A stretch of 64,000 nucleotides of DNA, taken from assembly GCA_902566315.1 (NCBI GenBank), contig CACFIL010000002.1:80450-144449 (forward strand), read 5' to 3'. Shown in pieces: positions 19,604 through 29,161 of the stretch (position 1 is the stretch's first letter; each line of letters starts with the position of its first letter). The notes beneath the pieces were generated by a model that was not told where the DNA came from, did not search any database, and saw only the letters and a program-made list of their open reading frames with translations. The DNA is from an uncultured Pelagibacteraceae bacterium (GTDB lineage Bacteria > Pseudomonadota > Alphaproteobacteria > Pelagibacterales > Pelagibacteraceae). A program made the translations under genes and the position numbers.

Positions 19604-20571
19604 TAAGAAAAAATTATATTCCAACAATCAATATTAATCCTATTCTAAAAAAAAACTTCAATTCAAAAGCAACATTAAAAATAATAAGAGAAATTGAAAA
19701 AGCCTGTGTCGAAGTTGGTTTTTTTCAAATAATTGGTCATGGAATTAAATTCAAACAAATAAATAAAGTATGCAAAATTGGAGAAAATTTTTTTAAATCA
19801 AATAAAAACAACAAATTTAAGTTAGCTCCAAAGAAATGGAATAAAAAGAACAAAAATATTTATCGAGGATATTTTCCAAATGATGTTAATGGAAAAGAGG
19901 GATTAGACTTAGGTGACTTGAAAGTGACAAAGGGTTTTTCCAAAAAAACTAAAACTCAATACATCGAGCATTTGAGCATAGAAAAATCATTTAACAAACA
20001 ATCTATCAAAAAACTATCTGATTATTATGAAAATTTATTTAATCTTAGCGAAACTCTTTTTAAAAGTATTATAAAAATTTATAAAAAAGACACTAATTTA
20101 TCTAAAAAAGTTTTTTCAAGACTTAAAACACTCAGCACTTTAAGATTTAATTATTACTCTAATCAATCTAAACCAATCGAAATATCTAAAGAAGATGGGG
20201 TAGCACTTGGATGTGAAACGCATGTTGATAGTGGTATTTTCACAGTTTTATATCAAAACAAAAAAGGTGGCTTGCAAGTTCAAAACCGAAAAACAAAAAA
20301 ATGGTATAATGTCCCTTTCAATAAAAATGCCTTGGTGGTGAATACAGGTAGAGCGCTAGAATATTTAAGCAAAGGCAAGTTTAAAGCAACTAATCATAGG
20401 GTATTATGGAACAAGCAAAAAAGGCTTTCAGTACCTTTCTTTTTTGAACCCTCATATGACTTTAAAATGAATCTTTCATTTCTTAATAATAAGAAATTAG
20501 CAAAAAGTGGTATCAGATATGATAAATTTCTTAATAAATCCCTTAAAAAATTCGTTGAATATCAAAGGTAA
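19600..20571 (+). CDS. Isopenicillin N synthase-like 2OG/Fe(II) oxygenase
   Basis: EIEKACVEVGFFQIIGHGI; ETHVDSGIFTVLYQNKKGGLQVQ; ATNHRVLWNKQKRLSVPFFFEP. Confidence 0.85.
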   Translation: MIRKNYIPTININPILKKNFNSKATLKIIREIEKACVEVGFFQIIGHGIKFKQINKVCKIGENFFKSNKNNKFKLAPKKWNKKNKNIYRGYFPNDVNGKEGLDLGDLKVTKGFSKKTKTQYIEHLSIEKSFNKQSIKKLSDYYENLFNLSETLFKSIIKIYKKDTNLSKKVFSRLKTLSTLRFNYYSNQSKPIEISKEDGVALGCETHVDSGIFTVLYQNKKGGLQVQNRKTKKWYNVPFNKNALVVNTGRALEYLSKGKFKATNHRVLWNKQKRLSVPFFFEPSYDFKMNLSFLNNKKLAKSGIRYDKFLNKSLKKFVEYQR

Positions 20572-20589
20572 GAATAATAATATTATTAC

Positions 20590-20670
20590 ATAAAGCGATA
20601 CATAACTCGTCGTAAAATCATATACGAAAGTGGGATCGGTCGTCTTTAAATTAATTTTTAAAGGAGGCTT
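20590..20670 (+). promoter_or_regulatory. Candidate structured 5' leader ahead of the LLM operon
   Basis: CTTTAAA-ttaatt-TTTAAAG hairpin overlaps an AAGGAGG Shine-Dalgarno, with further short complementary segments upstream (TCGT/ACGA, CGAT/ATCG). Confidence 0.35.
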
Positions 20671-20671
20671 A

Positions 20672-21841
20672 ATGAAGTTTGGTTATTTTTGTAATACTAC
20701 AAATTGGACACACAAACCGTATCATAAATTATTAGATGAAACTAAACAGATCACCGAATATTGTGATCAAAACAATTGGAATTCAATTTGGTTTACTGAA
20801 CACCATTTTAACCATGAAGGAATGGAGTCGTGTACCAATCCCCTAATGCTAGGAGCAGATGCTGCAGCAAGAACAAAAAATATAAGAATAGGACAAGCAG
20901 CAAATGTAATAACTTTTCATAATCCTATAAGATTAGCAGAAGATATTGCTACACTTGATCAACTTTCAAAAGGAAGAGTAGAAGTTGGTGTTGCTAGAGG
21001 AGTTTATGGGAGAGAGGCAATTAATTTAAACAAAGAAGCAGATTTAAAAGATCAGGCAAAAAATTTTAGATTATTTGCTGAAACATTAGAAATTTTGAAA
21101 AAAGCATGGTCAGAAAAATTTTTTAATCATGATGGAGAATTTTATACTTACCCTTCACCAAATTATGTTTGGCAGCATGACATGAGCCCGCCAAGTGAAG
21201 AATTTATGAATATGGAAGATAACACAATGAAAAAAATTAGTGTTATTCCAAAACCTTATCAAAATCCACACCCTCCAATACATCAAGTTGTTGATGGTAT
21301 AAGATCTATAGAGTGGGCTGCAGAAAATAACATAAATGTAATTATGTGGATACCTACAGTTAAAGCATTGAAAATAAGATTTGAAGCTTACAAAAATAAA
21401 AGATCGGAAGTTACTAAAAAAAATGTTCCTTTAGGTGAAGGTGTTACTCTCGTTAGAGATATGTTTGTTGCTGATACTATGGAAGAGGCTAAAGAAAAAG
21501 CAGGACAACATATGGTAAATTATATGAAATGGGTTTGTCATTGGAGAGGTCTTGGTAATCATATGGATCCCGGTGAAGAACTTCCAGAAACAAAGGGTAA
21601 ATTAGATCTTCTTAATTACGAGTTTTTACATAAGCGAAATATGTTATTTGGTACTCCTGAATATGTAACAGATAAGATTAAAGAACTTCAATCAGAGCTT
21701 AATCTTCAAAATCTTCAAGTCTGGTCTAACTTTCCGGGTGTTAAACATGAAGATTGCATGAAAAGTATTAAACTATTCACTGAAAAAGTAATGCCTTACT
21801 TTAAAGATGATCTAGATACTGAAGTTAAAAAAGTATCGTGA
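20672..21841 (+). CDS. LLM-class flavin-dependent oxidoreductase (copy B)
   Basis: ATG at 20672 preceded by AGGAGG; MKFGYFCNTTNWTHKPYHK...WFTEHHFNHEGMESCTNPLMLGADAAARTKNIRIGQAANVITFHNPIRLAED. Confidence 0.9.
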   Translation: MKFGYFCNTTNWTHKPYHKLLDETKQITEYCDQNNWNSIWFTEHHFNHEGMESCTNPLMLGADAAARTKNIRIGQAANVITFHNPIRLAEDIATLDQLSKGRVEVGVARGVYGREAINLNKEADLKDQAKNFRLFAETLEILKKAWSEKFFNHDGEFYTYPSPNYVWQHDMSPPSEEFMNMEDNTMKKISVIPKPYQNPHPPIHQVVDGIRSIEWAAENNINVIMWIPTVKALKIRFEAYKNKRSEVTKKNVPLGEGVTLVRDMFVADTMEEAKEKAGQHMVNYMKWVCHWRGLGNHMDPGEELPETKGKLDLLNYEFLHKRNMLFGTPEYVTDKIKELQSELNLQNLQVWSNFPGVKHEDCMKSIKLFTEKVMPYFKDDLDTEVKKVS

Positions 21842-23538
21842 TTAAGTCCAAGAATATCTTGACCGGTGGTCAAGCGGCAGTGAAATCTCTAAAAAAAGAA
21901 AAAGTTAAACATGTCTTTGGTTTAATTGGTTCAGCTACAATGGAAATGTTTGATGCGTTATATCATGAAAAAAAAATTAAATTTATCGGTGTAAGAGACG
22001 AAAGAACTGGAACGCATATGGCAGATGGATATGCACGAGCTTCTAATCAACCAGGTGTAATAATTGCTGGTCAAAACGGTCCCGGAGCAACTAATCTCGT
22101 TACAGGCATAGCGCAAGCAAAAGCAGCATTTTCTCCTGTGGTATCTATTGCAGGTTTATATTCTACTAAAGACAAGATGGAAGATGCCTTTCAAGGACTT
22201 GATCAACAATCGCTTTTTGATCCTATAACAAAAAAAACTTGGACAGTAAAAAAGGCAAGTCATATACCAATGGCTTTTAGAGATGCATTTAATCTTGCAA
22301 TGTCGCCTCGAAGAGGACCAGTTTGTATAAATCTTCCAAGAAATGTTCTTTCTGATACTGCAAAGTTTAAGATTAATGAAAATAAAAAATCCTATAAAAC
22401 TGAAAGTGACTTAAAAAGTAAAAAGAATTCAATTGACAGAACTGTAAAACTTATTCTCAACTCAAAAAAAACTGTGATTGTTGCTGGAGGAGGAATAAAA
22501 TATAATTCAAAATTTAAGTCTGTAACAAAGCTTGCTGAATTTTTAAATATTCCAATTGTAACTGCAGCAGGACATGGAGATGCGATTCCATTCAGTCATA
22601 AGTTAAATGCAGGACAAATGGGGCCTAGAGGAAATATTGTTGCATCAAGATTAGTCAAAGAAGCAGAGCTAATTATTGCAATTGGTACAAGACTTGGTTT
22701 CAATTCCACTTTCTATTCGTATGACAATATAAATAAAAACGCGAAAATTGTACAAATTGAATTAGAAAAAACAATGATAGGAAGATACTTTCCAGTTAAT
22801 GTAGGTATTCGTGGGGATGCTGCTCTGGTGACAGATCAAATTTTAGTTGAATTAAGAAAACAAAAGAAAATTTTCAATTACAAAGAGTGGACAAATAGTT
22901 ATTTGTTAGAGAGATCAAAATTTCTTAAAAATAGAGATAATATAAAGTCAAAAAATTTTCCAATCCAACCAAAAGGTCTATTCAAAGAATTAAGAAAAGT
23001 ACTACCGAAAAATACTGCAATAACACTCGATGCTGGCACACTCTGCCTTCAAGCAACAGATGCTTTAGAATATTACAATCCACCTGCGCTTTTCACTCCC
23101 CTTGATTTTGGTCTAGTAGGCTTCTCATTTGCATGTGGCTTAGGCATAAAGGTTGCAAAACCTAATAAAACTGTCGTTAGTTTAATGGGTGATGGTGGTT
23201 TCGGAATGACTATTTCAGAACTAAGTACAGCTGTAGAACATGGCATAAACACCATTACAATAGTGATGAATAATAAGAGTTGGGGAGCAGAAAAAGCTTA
23301 TCAAAAAGATTTTTATGGTGAAAGATATTTAGGAGCTGATATTCAAAGTCCTCCTTTTGATGAAGTTGCTAAACTATATGGTGCTAAAGGAATTAAAGTT
23401 AAAAAATTATCAGAAGTTAATGAGGCAGTAAAAAGTGCATTAAAAGTAAATAAACCAGTTGTTATAGATGTTGATGTAGATCCAAAAGCGTTATACAGTT
23501 TTAGAAGAGATAGCTTTACACATAGAATTAAAAAATGA
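21838..23538 (+). CDS. Thiamine pyrophosphate-dependent enzyme (acetolactate synthase-like)
   Basis: GTG start; HVFGLIGSATMEMFDALYH...QNGPGATNLVTGIAQA...SLMGDGGFGMTISELSTAVEHGINTITIVMNN. Confidence 0.9.
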   Translation: MIKSKNILTGGQAAVKSLKKEKVKHVFGLIGSATMEMFDALYHEKKIKFIGVRDERTGTHMADGYARASNQPGVIIAGQNGPGATNLVTGIAQAKAAFSPVVSIAGLYSTKDKMEDAFQGLDQQSLFDPITKKTWTVKKASHIPMAFRDAFNLAMSPRRGPVCINLPRNVLSDTAKFKINENKKSYKTESDLKSKKNSIDRTVKLILNSKKTVIVAGGGIKYNSKFKSVTKLAEFLNIPIVTAAGHGDAIPFSHKLNAGQMGPRGNIVASRLVKEAELIIAIGTRLGFNSTFYSYDNINKNAKIVQIELEKTMIGRYFPVNVGIRGDAALVTDQILVELRKQKKIFNYKEWTNSYLLERSKFLKNRDNIKSKNFPIQPKGLFKELRKVLPKNTAITLDAGTLCLQATDALEYYNPPALFTPLDFGLVGFSFACGLGIKVAKPNKTVVSLMGDGGFGMTISELSTAVEHGINTITIVMNNKSWGAEKAYQKDFYGERYLGADIQSPPFDEVAKLYGAKGIKVKKLSEVNEAVKSALKVNKPVVIDVDVDPKALYSFRRDSFTHRIKK

Positions 23539-24122
23539 AATTAGAATTACGTAAGTTTACTAAATTTGTAGACAAGACTTTTATTGAAGGTGGAAAAGAA
23601 GCTAAAGAACCAGTTTTGATGGTTTCTGTTGCTGCAGTTTTTAAAAATCCTTGGGATGGAAAAGGTTTTGTGGAAGACTTAAAACCCGTTATTTTAGACC
23701 TAGCTCCTAAACTTGGAGATTTATTAGTTCCTGAACTTATAAAAGAAATAGGCTCTCCTGATAAAATATTAGCGTACGGGAAAGCAGGTGTAGTTGGATT
23801 GAATGGAGAAATAGAACATGCATCAGCATTCATTCATACATTAAGATTTGGAAATAAGTTCAGAGATGCTGTTGGAGGAACTTCTTATTTAAGTTTTACG
23901 AATACAAGAAGTCCGGCTGGATCAAAAATATCTATTCCAATGATGCACAAAACCGACTCTGGTTTAAGACCATATTATCTTACACATGAGTTTACAATTC
24001 ATGATGCTCCATTTGATGATGAAATTGTTATTGCAATTGGAGGAGCTTCGACAGGTAGAGCTCATGCAAGAACAGGCGATAGATACCAAGATATGAAGGA
24101 GATGGGCATTGATCCAAAATAA
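23535..24122 (+). CDS. Amino acid synthesis family protein (DUF1185-like)
   Basis: 195 aa; AYGKAGVVGLNGEIEHASAFIH...AIGGASTGRAHARTGDRYQDM. Confidence 0.72.
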   Translation: MKLELRKFTKFVDKTFIEGGKEAKEPVLMVSVAAVFKNPWDGKGFVEDLKPVILDLAPKLGDLLVPELIKEIGSPDKILAYGKAGVVGLNGEIEHASAFIHTLRFGNKFRDAVGGTSYLSFTNTRSPAGSKISIPMMHKTDSGLRPYYLTHEFTIHDAPFDDEIVIAIGGASTGRAHARTGDRYQDMKEMGIDPK

Positions 24123-24124
24123 TA

Positions 24125-24898
24125 ATGATCAATGCAACAGATTCTAAAGGTACATTCTATAAACTAAATCAAAAAGAGGGAATTCCAATAGTATTTATTC
24201 ATGGTGTGGGTCTTGATCATAATATATGGGATCCACAAATTAATGAATTTGATAATACAGTTTTAATTTATGATATCCTTGGACACGGTAGAACACCCTT
24301 AAATAAAGAAAAAATAAGTTTTGATGATTTTTCAGATCAAATTATTGATCTTATTGATGAATTAAAATTTAGTAAAATTCACCTTATTGGATTTTCAATA
24401 GGCTCTTTGATTGCAAGAAACTTTGCAACGAGATTTAGTAATAGATTGAAATCCCTAACATTGTTGTGCTCAATATTTAATAGATCTGATAATGAACAGA
24501 AGATAGTAAATGAAAGGTTTGAACAGACAAAAAAAGATAAAAAACTGACAAAAGACGCACTCAAAAGATGGTTTAATAAGGATTTTATTGAGAAAAATCC
24601 TCAAATTTCAGATAAAATTTTCTCAATTCTTAGTAATAATAATATGGATAACTTTATTAAAGTATACTCATTGTTTGTAAATCACGAGGATAACGAAAAA
24701 TTTGAAAATATTAATGTCAAAACACTTGTGATGACTGGAGAAGGTGATGTAGGCTCAACTCCAGAAATGTCTGATAATCTGAGTAAAAAAATTAAAAACT
24801 CTGAAGTAAAAATAATACCTGTAGGTAAACATCTATGTAGTATTGAATGCTCATATGATGTAAATAATGCAATTAAAGATCACATACAAAATGCCTGA
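24125..24898 (+). CDS. Alpha/beta hydrolase (copy B)
   Basis: IHGVGLDHNIW, GFSIGSLIA, RWFNKDFIEKNP, MTGEGDVGSTPE; clear paralogue of 10427..11197. Confidence 0.87.
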   Translation: MINATDSKGTFYKLNQKEGIPIVFIHGVGLDHNIWDPQINEFDNTVLIYDILGHGRTPLNKEKISFDDFSDQIIDLIDELKFSKIHLIGFSIGSLIARNFATRFSNRLKSLTLLCSIFNRSDNEQKIVNERFEQTKKDKKLTKDALKRWFNKDFIEKNPQISDKIFSILSNNNMDNFIKVYSLFVNHEDNEKFENINVKTLVMTGEGDVGSTPEMSDNLSKKIKNSEVKIIPVGKHLCSIECSYDVNNAIKDHIQNA

Positions 24899-26372
24899 AT
24901 TAAAAAAATACAAAATGTTTATAGGGGGACAATGGGTTGACTCAGATACTAAAAAGACTTTTGAAACTTTAAACCCAGAGGATAATAGGCCATGGGCAGT
25001 TGTTCCTGAGGCAAGTGCTTCTGATGTAGATAAAGCAGTTCAATCAGCTCAAAAAGCTTTTGAAGGTGATTGGCCTAAAATACTGCCGCGTGAAAGAGCA
25101 AAATTTCTAAGAGCTATTGGTAATAAGCTTAGAGACAATGCAGAATTGCTTGGAAAAATTGAAACTAAAGATACAGGAAAACTTTTTAGAGAAACAAATA
25201 AGCAAGCAAATTACATTGCAGAGTACTATGATTATTATGCTGGTATGGCAGACAAGGTCGAAGGTACAGTTCTACCAATAGATAAACCAAATATTCAAGC
25301 TATAACCTCAAGAATACCTATTGGTGTTATTGCTGCGATTGTTCCATGGAATTCTCAAATGTTTTTAACTGCAACAAAACTTGCACCTGCTTTAGCTATG
25401 GGAAACACGGTAGTTATTAAATCTTCTGAACTTGCACCAGCTGTAATGTTTGAATTTGCAAAATTGATAGAGGAAACAGGTATTCCTAAAGGAGTAGTAA
25501 ATGTTATCACAGGATTTGGAGACCCATGTGGAAAAGCTTTAACTACACATAATTTAGTTGAAAAAGTTGCTTTTACTGGAGGGCCCGAAACTGCAAGACA
25601 TATTATTAGAAATTCTGCAGAAAATTTATCAGAAGTAAGCTTAGAACTTGGAGGAAAAAGTCCTGTTGCAGTATTTGATGATGCTCATCAAGAAAATGCT
25701 ATTAATGGAATTACCGCAGGAATATTTGGAGCTAGCGGACAGAGTTGTATTGCAGGTTCAAGGCTATATCTTCAAAAAGGAATTTACGATGAGTTCCTTG
25801 ATAAACTCACAAAAAGAGCTGAAAAAATAAAAATTGGTGCTCCCATGGATCCAGACACAGAAATGGGACCTTTGAGTAATTATAAACAGTTAGAAATTAT
25901 TGAAAAAAACATAAAGAAAACCACTGAACAGGGTGGAAAAATAAAATGTGGAGGTGAAAGGCATCCATTTTCAAATGAGGGATACTATTTTCCTCCTACA
26001 ATAATTGAATGTGATAATCATAATCTTCCAACCGCAGAAAATGAGCTTTTTGGACCAGTTTTATCAGTTATGAAATTTGATACAGAAAAAGAGGTAATAG
26101 AGAAAATGAACGATAATCAATACGGATTATCTTCTGGAGTTTATACTAGTGACTTTTCGAGAGGTCTAAGAGTTTCTAATGCAATAAGAGCAGGTATAAC
26201 GTTTGTAAATACTTATAGATTAATTTCTCCTTCAGCACCTTTTGGTGGAATTAAAGATAGTGGATATGGAAAGGAAGCGGGAATGGACTCAATTAAAGAT
26301 TATACTAGAGTTAAGACAACTTGGTATTACACATCTGATGAACCAACTTTAGATCCTTTCTCTATAAGATAA
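24891..26372 (+). CDS. NAD(P)-dependent aldehyde dehydrogenase
   Basis: MFIGGQWVDSD...VPWNSQMFL...ELGGKSP...GQSCIAGSR. ATG 24891 gives MPELKKYKMFIGG; the upstream start at 24867 is inside the hydrolase gene. Confidence 0.92.
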   Translation: MPELKKYKMFIGGQWVDSDTKKTFETLNPEDNRPWAVVPEASASDVDKAVQSAQKAFEGDWPKILPRERAKFLRAIGNKLRDNAELLGKIETKDTGKLFRETNKQANYIAEYYDYYAGMADKVEGTVLPIDKPNIQAITSRIPIGVIAAIVPWNSQMFLTATKLAPALAMGNTVVIKSSELAPAVMFEFAKLIEETGIPKGVVNVITGFGDPCGKALTTHNLVEKVAFTGGPETARHIIRNSAENLSEVSLELGGKSPVAVFDDAHQENAINGITAGIFGASGQSCIAGSRLYLQKGIYDEFLDKLTKRAEKIKIGAPMDPDTEMGPLSNYKQLEIIEKNIKKTTEQGGKIKCGGERHPFSNEGYYFPPTIIECDNHNLPTAENELFGPVLSVMKFDTEKEVIEKMNDNQYGLSSGVYTSDFSRGLRVSNAIRAGITFVNTYRLISPSAPFGGIKDSGYGKEAGMDSIKDYTRVKTTWYYTSDEPTLDPFSIR

Positions 26373-26375
26373 TTT

Positions 26376-27233
26376 TTGTCTGCAAAACATACTTTACTTA
26401 TTTTATTTGTTGTATTTTTATTAGGAAGTGCATATCCAACTGGTAAGCTTGGATTAAACGACACTATTCCACCAATTCTTTTTGGCTCATTAAGAATGGC
26501 TGTTGTTTTTATTTGTTTAATTCCATTTTTTAAAATTCAAATAATAGATAAAAAATATATTATTCCTTTAATTGGTTTTTCATTATGTTTTGGTGTTGCA
26601 GTGAATATATTTTTGTATTTATCTATAAATGCATCAAGTATACTTGCACCAATTACAATTGGTGCTCAACTTTCAATTCCTTTTGGGATTATATTAAGCT
26701 CAATATTTTTAAACGAAAAAATAAGTTATAAAAAATGGATATTAATTATGATATCTTTTTTTGGTGTTGTTATACTTGCTTTTGACCCAAAAGTAGTCGA
26801 GGAAATAATAGGGTCTCTTCTTATTTGTGGTATGGCTTTTTTCTACGGACTATCCCAAGTATTTTCTAGATATTTAAAAGAATTAGATGTTAAGTTTACA
26901 AATACTATAATGAGCTTTACAGGGTTTGTAATTTTAATAATATTATCTGCAATATTTGAAGGTAATACTTTCCAAACAATAAAAAATATCAGTTTAGGGA
27001 GTTGGTTTACAGTTTTATATGCTGGAGCAATTATTTCTTTACTAGGACACTTAATGATGTTCTATCTTTATAAATTCTATCCTTTAGATAGGGTATTACC
27101 ATTCTATGCTTTGTTCCCTGTATTTGGTTTAATTCTCACTTTTTTTATTTTTGGAGAGATTCCATCTTTAATAACTGTAATAGGAGGAATAATTGTCATA
27201 ACTTCTGTGTTTTTTGCTCAAAAAATGAGATAA
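26376..27233 (+). CDS. EamA/DMT-family transporter
   Basis: TTG start; 285 aa multi-TM EamA-like. Confidence 0.82.
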   Translation: MSAKHTLLILFVVFLLGSAYPTGKLGLNDTIPPILFGSLRMAVVFICLIPFFKIQIIDKKYIIPLIGFSLCFGVAVNIFLYLSINASSILAPITIGAQLSIPFGIILSSIFLNEKISYKKWILIMISFFGVVILAFDPKVVEEIIGSLLICGMAFFYGLSQVFSRYLKELDVKFTNTIMSFTGFVILIILSAIFEGNTFQTIKNISLGSWFTVLYAGAIISLLGHLMMFYLYKFYPLDRVLPFYALFPVFGLILTFFIFGEIPSLITVIGGIIVITSVFFAQKMR

Positions 27234-27306
27234 TTTTCTCATTGAAAATTAAAACTGATAGGATTTAATTTTATTTATATAAATTGTTAACAATTAGAGG
27301 GAATAT

Positions 27307-28497
27307 ATGAAAAAACTAGTATTAGCGATGTTCGTATTTGTTTCTTGCTTTGCATCCAAAGCATATTCAGATGGACATGGCATAAAAATGGGTATTATTT
27401 TAGGATTTACAGGTCCTATTGAGTCCCTAACTCCAGCTATGGCTGCATCTGCAGAGCTTGCATTTAAAGAAGCTTCGGACTCTGGCTCATTACTTGGAGG
27501 AAAGAAAATTTCTGTTGAAAGAGCAGACTCAACTTGTGTTGATTCAGCTGCTGCAACAGCTGCTGCTGAAGGTTTAATATCTGGTGGTGTAGTAGCAATT
27601 ATGGGTGCCGATTGTTCTGGTGTTACTGGAGCAATAGCAACTAATGTTGCTGTTCCGAATGGTGTTGTTATGATTTCACCATCAGCTACTTCTCCAGGAT
27701 TAACTGATCTTAAAGATAACGGATACTTTTTTAGAACTGCTCCATCTGATGCAAGAGGTGGTCAAGTATTAGCAGATATTACTAAAGACAGAAAAGTAAA
27801 AAGTATTGCAGTAACACATACTAATAACGACTACGGTAAAGGTTTAGCAGATGTATATGTTGCAGCTGTTAAAGCTCACGGAATAAACGTAACAGTTGTT
27901 ACAGCTCACGAGGAAGGTAAAGGTGATTATGGTGCTGAAGTTGCTACATTAGCAGCAGCAGGTGGCGATGCTTTAGCTGTGTTAGGTTACTTAGACCAAG
28001 CTGGTGGAAGTATCATTGATGGTTCATTAGACTCAGGTGCGTTTGACGTATTTGTTCTATCTGATGGAATGATTGGTGACTCTTTAACTGACAGATTTGG
28101 AAATGATCTTAACAAATCATTTGGATCTTTGCCAGGATCAATGGGTAAAGGTGCTACAATATTTAAAGGTGTAGCTGGTGGAGCAGGAATCGATTCATCT
28201 GGACCTTATACTTCTGAGTCTTATGATGCTGCAGCTTTGATTGTACTTGCAATGCAAGCTGGTGGAAAAGCTGATAGAGCTACTGTTCAAGCAAATGTAA
28301 TGTCTGTTGCAAATGCTCCAGGAGAAAAAATTTATCCAGGAGAATTAAAAAAAGCATTAGATTTACTTGCTAGTGGTAAAGCAGTTAACTATGAGGGAGC
28401 ATCTAGTGTTGAATTAACTGATGTAGGAGAAGCATCAGGTGCCTTTATTGAAAAAGAAATTAAAGGTGGAAAATTCAAAGATAAAAAACAAAGATAA
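27307..28497 (+). CDS. Branched-chain-type amino acid ABC transporter substrate-binding protein (LivK-like)
   Basis: Signal peptide; IKMGIILGFTGPIESLTPAMAASAELAFKEA...LGGKKISVERADSTC. Confidence 0.88.
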   Translation: MKKLVLAMFVFVSCFASKAYSDGHGIKMGIILGFTGPIESLTPAMAASAELAFKEASDSGSLLGGKKISVERADSTCVDSAAATAAAEGLISGGVVAIMGADCSGVTGAIATNVAVPNGVVMISPSATSPGLTDLKDNGYFFRTAPSDARGGQVLADITKDRKVKSIAVTHTNNDYGKGLADVYVAAVKAHGINVTVVTAHEEGKGDYGAEVATLAAAGGDALAVLGYLDQAGGSIIDGSLDSGAFDVFVLSDGMIGDSLTDRFGNDLNKSFGSLPGSMGKGATIFKGVAGGAGIDSSGPYTSESYDAAALIVLAMQAGGKADRATVQANVMSVANAPGEKIYPGELKKALDLLASGKAVNYEGASSVELTDVGEASGAFIEKEIKGGKFKDKKQR

Positions 28498-28511
28498 AAT
28501 TTGTTAAATTA

Positions 28512-28546
28512 AACCTCAGCGGCTAAATCTGACCGCTGAGGTTTTT
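28512..28546. terminator. Bidirectional rho-independent terminator between convergent genes
   Basis: AACCTCAGCGG-ctaaatctga-CCGCTGAGGTT perfect 11-bp stem followed by Ts. Confidence 0.88.
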
Positions 28547-29153
28547 ATTTTATAATGCTCAAGAAAACATATATCGATAGCAAAGACATAAATAATATTA
28601 TGGAATAATTGATTATTTTCCATAGCTTTTCGCTACCTACATAACTTGATAAGTATTTAGAAAAATATCCTAAACTAAAGAAAAAGATGATTGATGATAA
28701 CGATGCTCCAATCCCGAATAAGTATTTCTGACTTAATAAAAAATTTTTTGAAAAATTCCCTAAAAAAAATACTGTGTCTGAATAAACATGTGGATTAAGG
28801 TAAGTAAAACCTAAAGTTTTAAAAATTATATTAACTAACTTTTCCTTATTTTGATTATGATAAATTGAAATTTTCTTGTTTACTAATTTTACTTTTTTCA
28901 AAATGAAATGGATTAAGAATAAAAGTAATAAAATATTAAGAATTAATTCAATTGATTGTGAGAAAAAATTTTCAAAATATTGAAACAAAAATATTCCTAA
29001 AAAAATTAAGAGAAAATCAGACAATGCACATATTAAACAAACTATAAATATAAATTGTTTTTTAAGACCTTGTTCAATTACAAAAATATTTTGAGCTCCC
29101 AAGGCTAAGATCAAACTTAATCCGGTTAAAAAGCCTAAAATTAAAAAACTCAC
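28545..29153 (-). CDS. LysE/ArgO-family amino acid exporter
   Basis: GLSLILALGAQNIFVIEQGLKKQFIFIVCLICALSDFLLI...NPHVYSDT. Confidence 0.85.
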   Translation of the reverse strand: MSFLILGFLTGLSLILALGAQNIFVIEQGLKKQFIFIVCLICALSDFLLIFLGIFLFQYFENFFSQSIELILNILLLLFLIHFILKKVKLVNKKISIYHNQNKEKLVNIIFKTLGFTYLNPHVYSDTVFFLGNFSKNFLLSQKYLFGIGASLSSIIFFFSLGYFSKYLSSYVGSEKLWKIINYSIILFMSLLSIYVFLSIIK

Positions 29154-29161
29154 TTAAAAAA

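Noticed and set aside
20630-20671. Upstream start of the LLM ORF at 20630
   Set aside because: ATG 20672 is preceded by AGGAGG and begins MKFGYF, typical of the family; the extension is in the leader.
24867-24890. Upstream start of the aldehyde dehydrogenase
   Set aside because: It lies inside the hydrolase gene; ATG 24891 gives a normal N-terminus with an 8-nt overlap.
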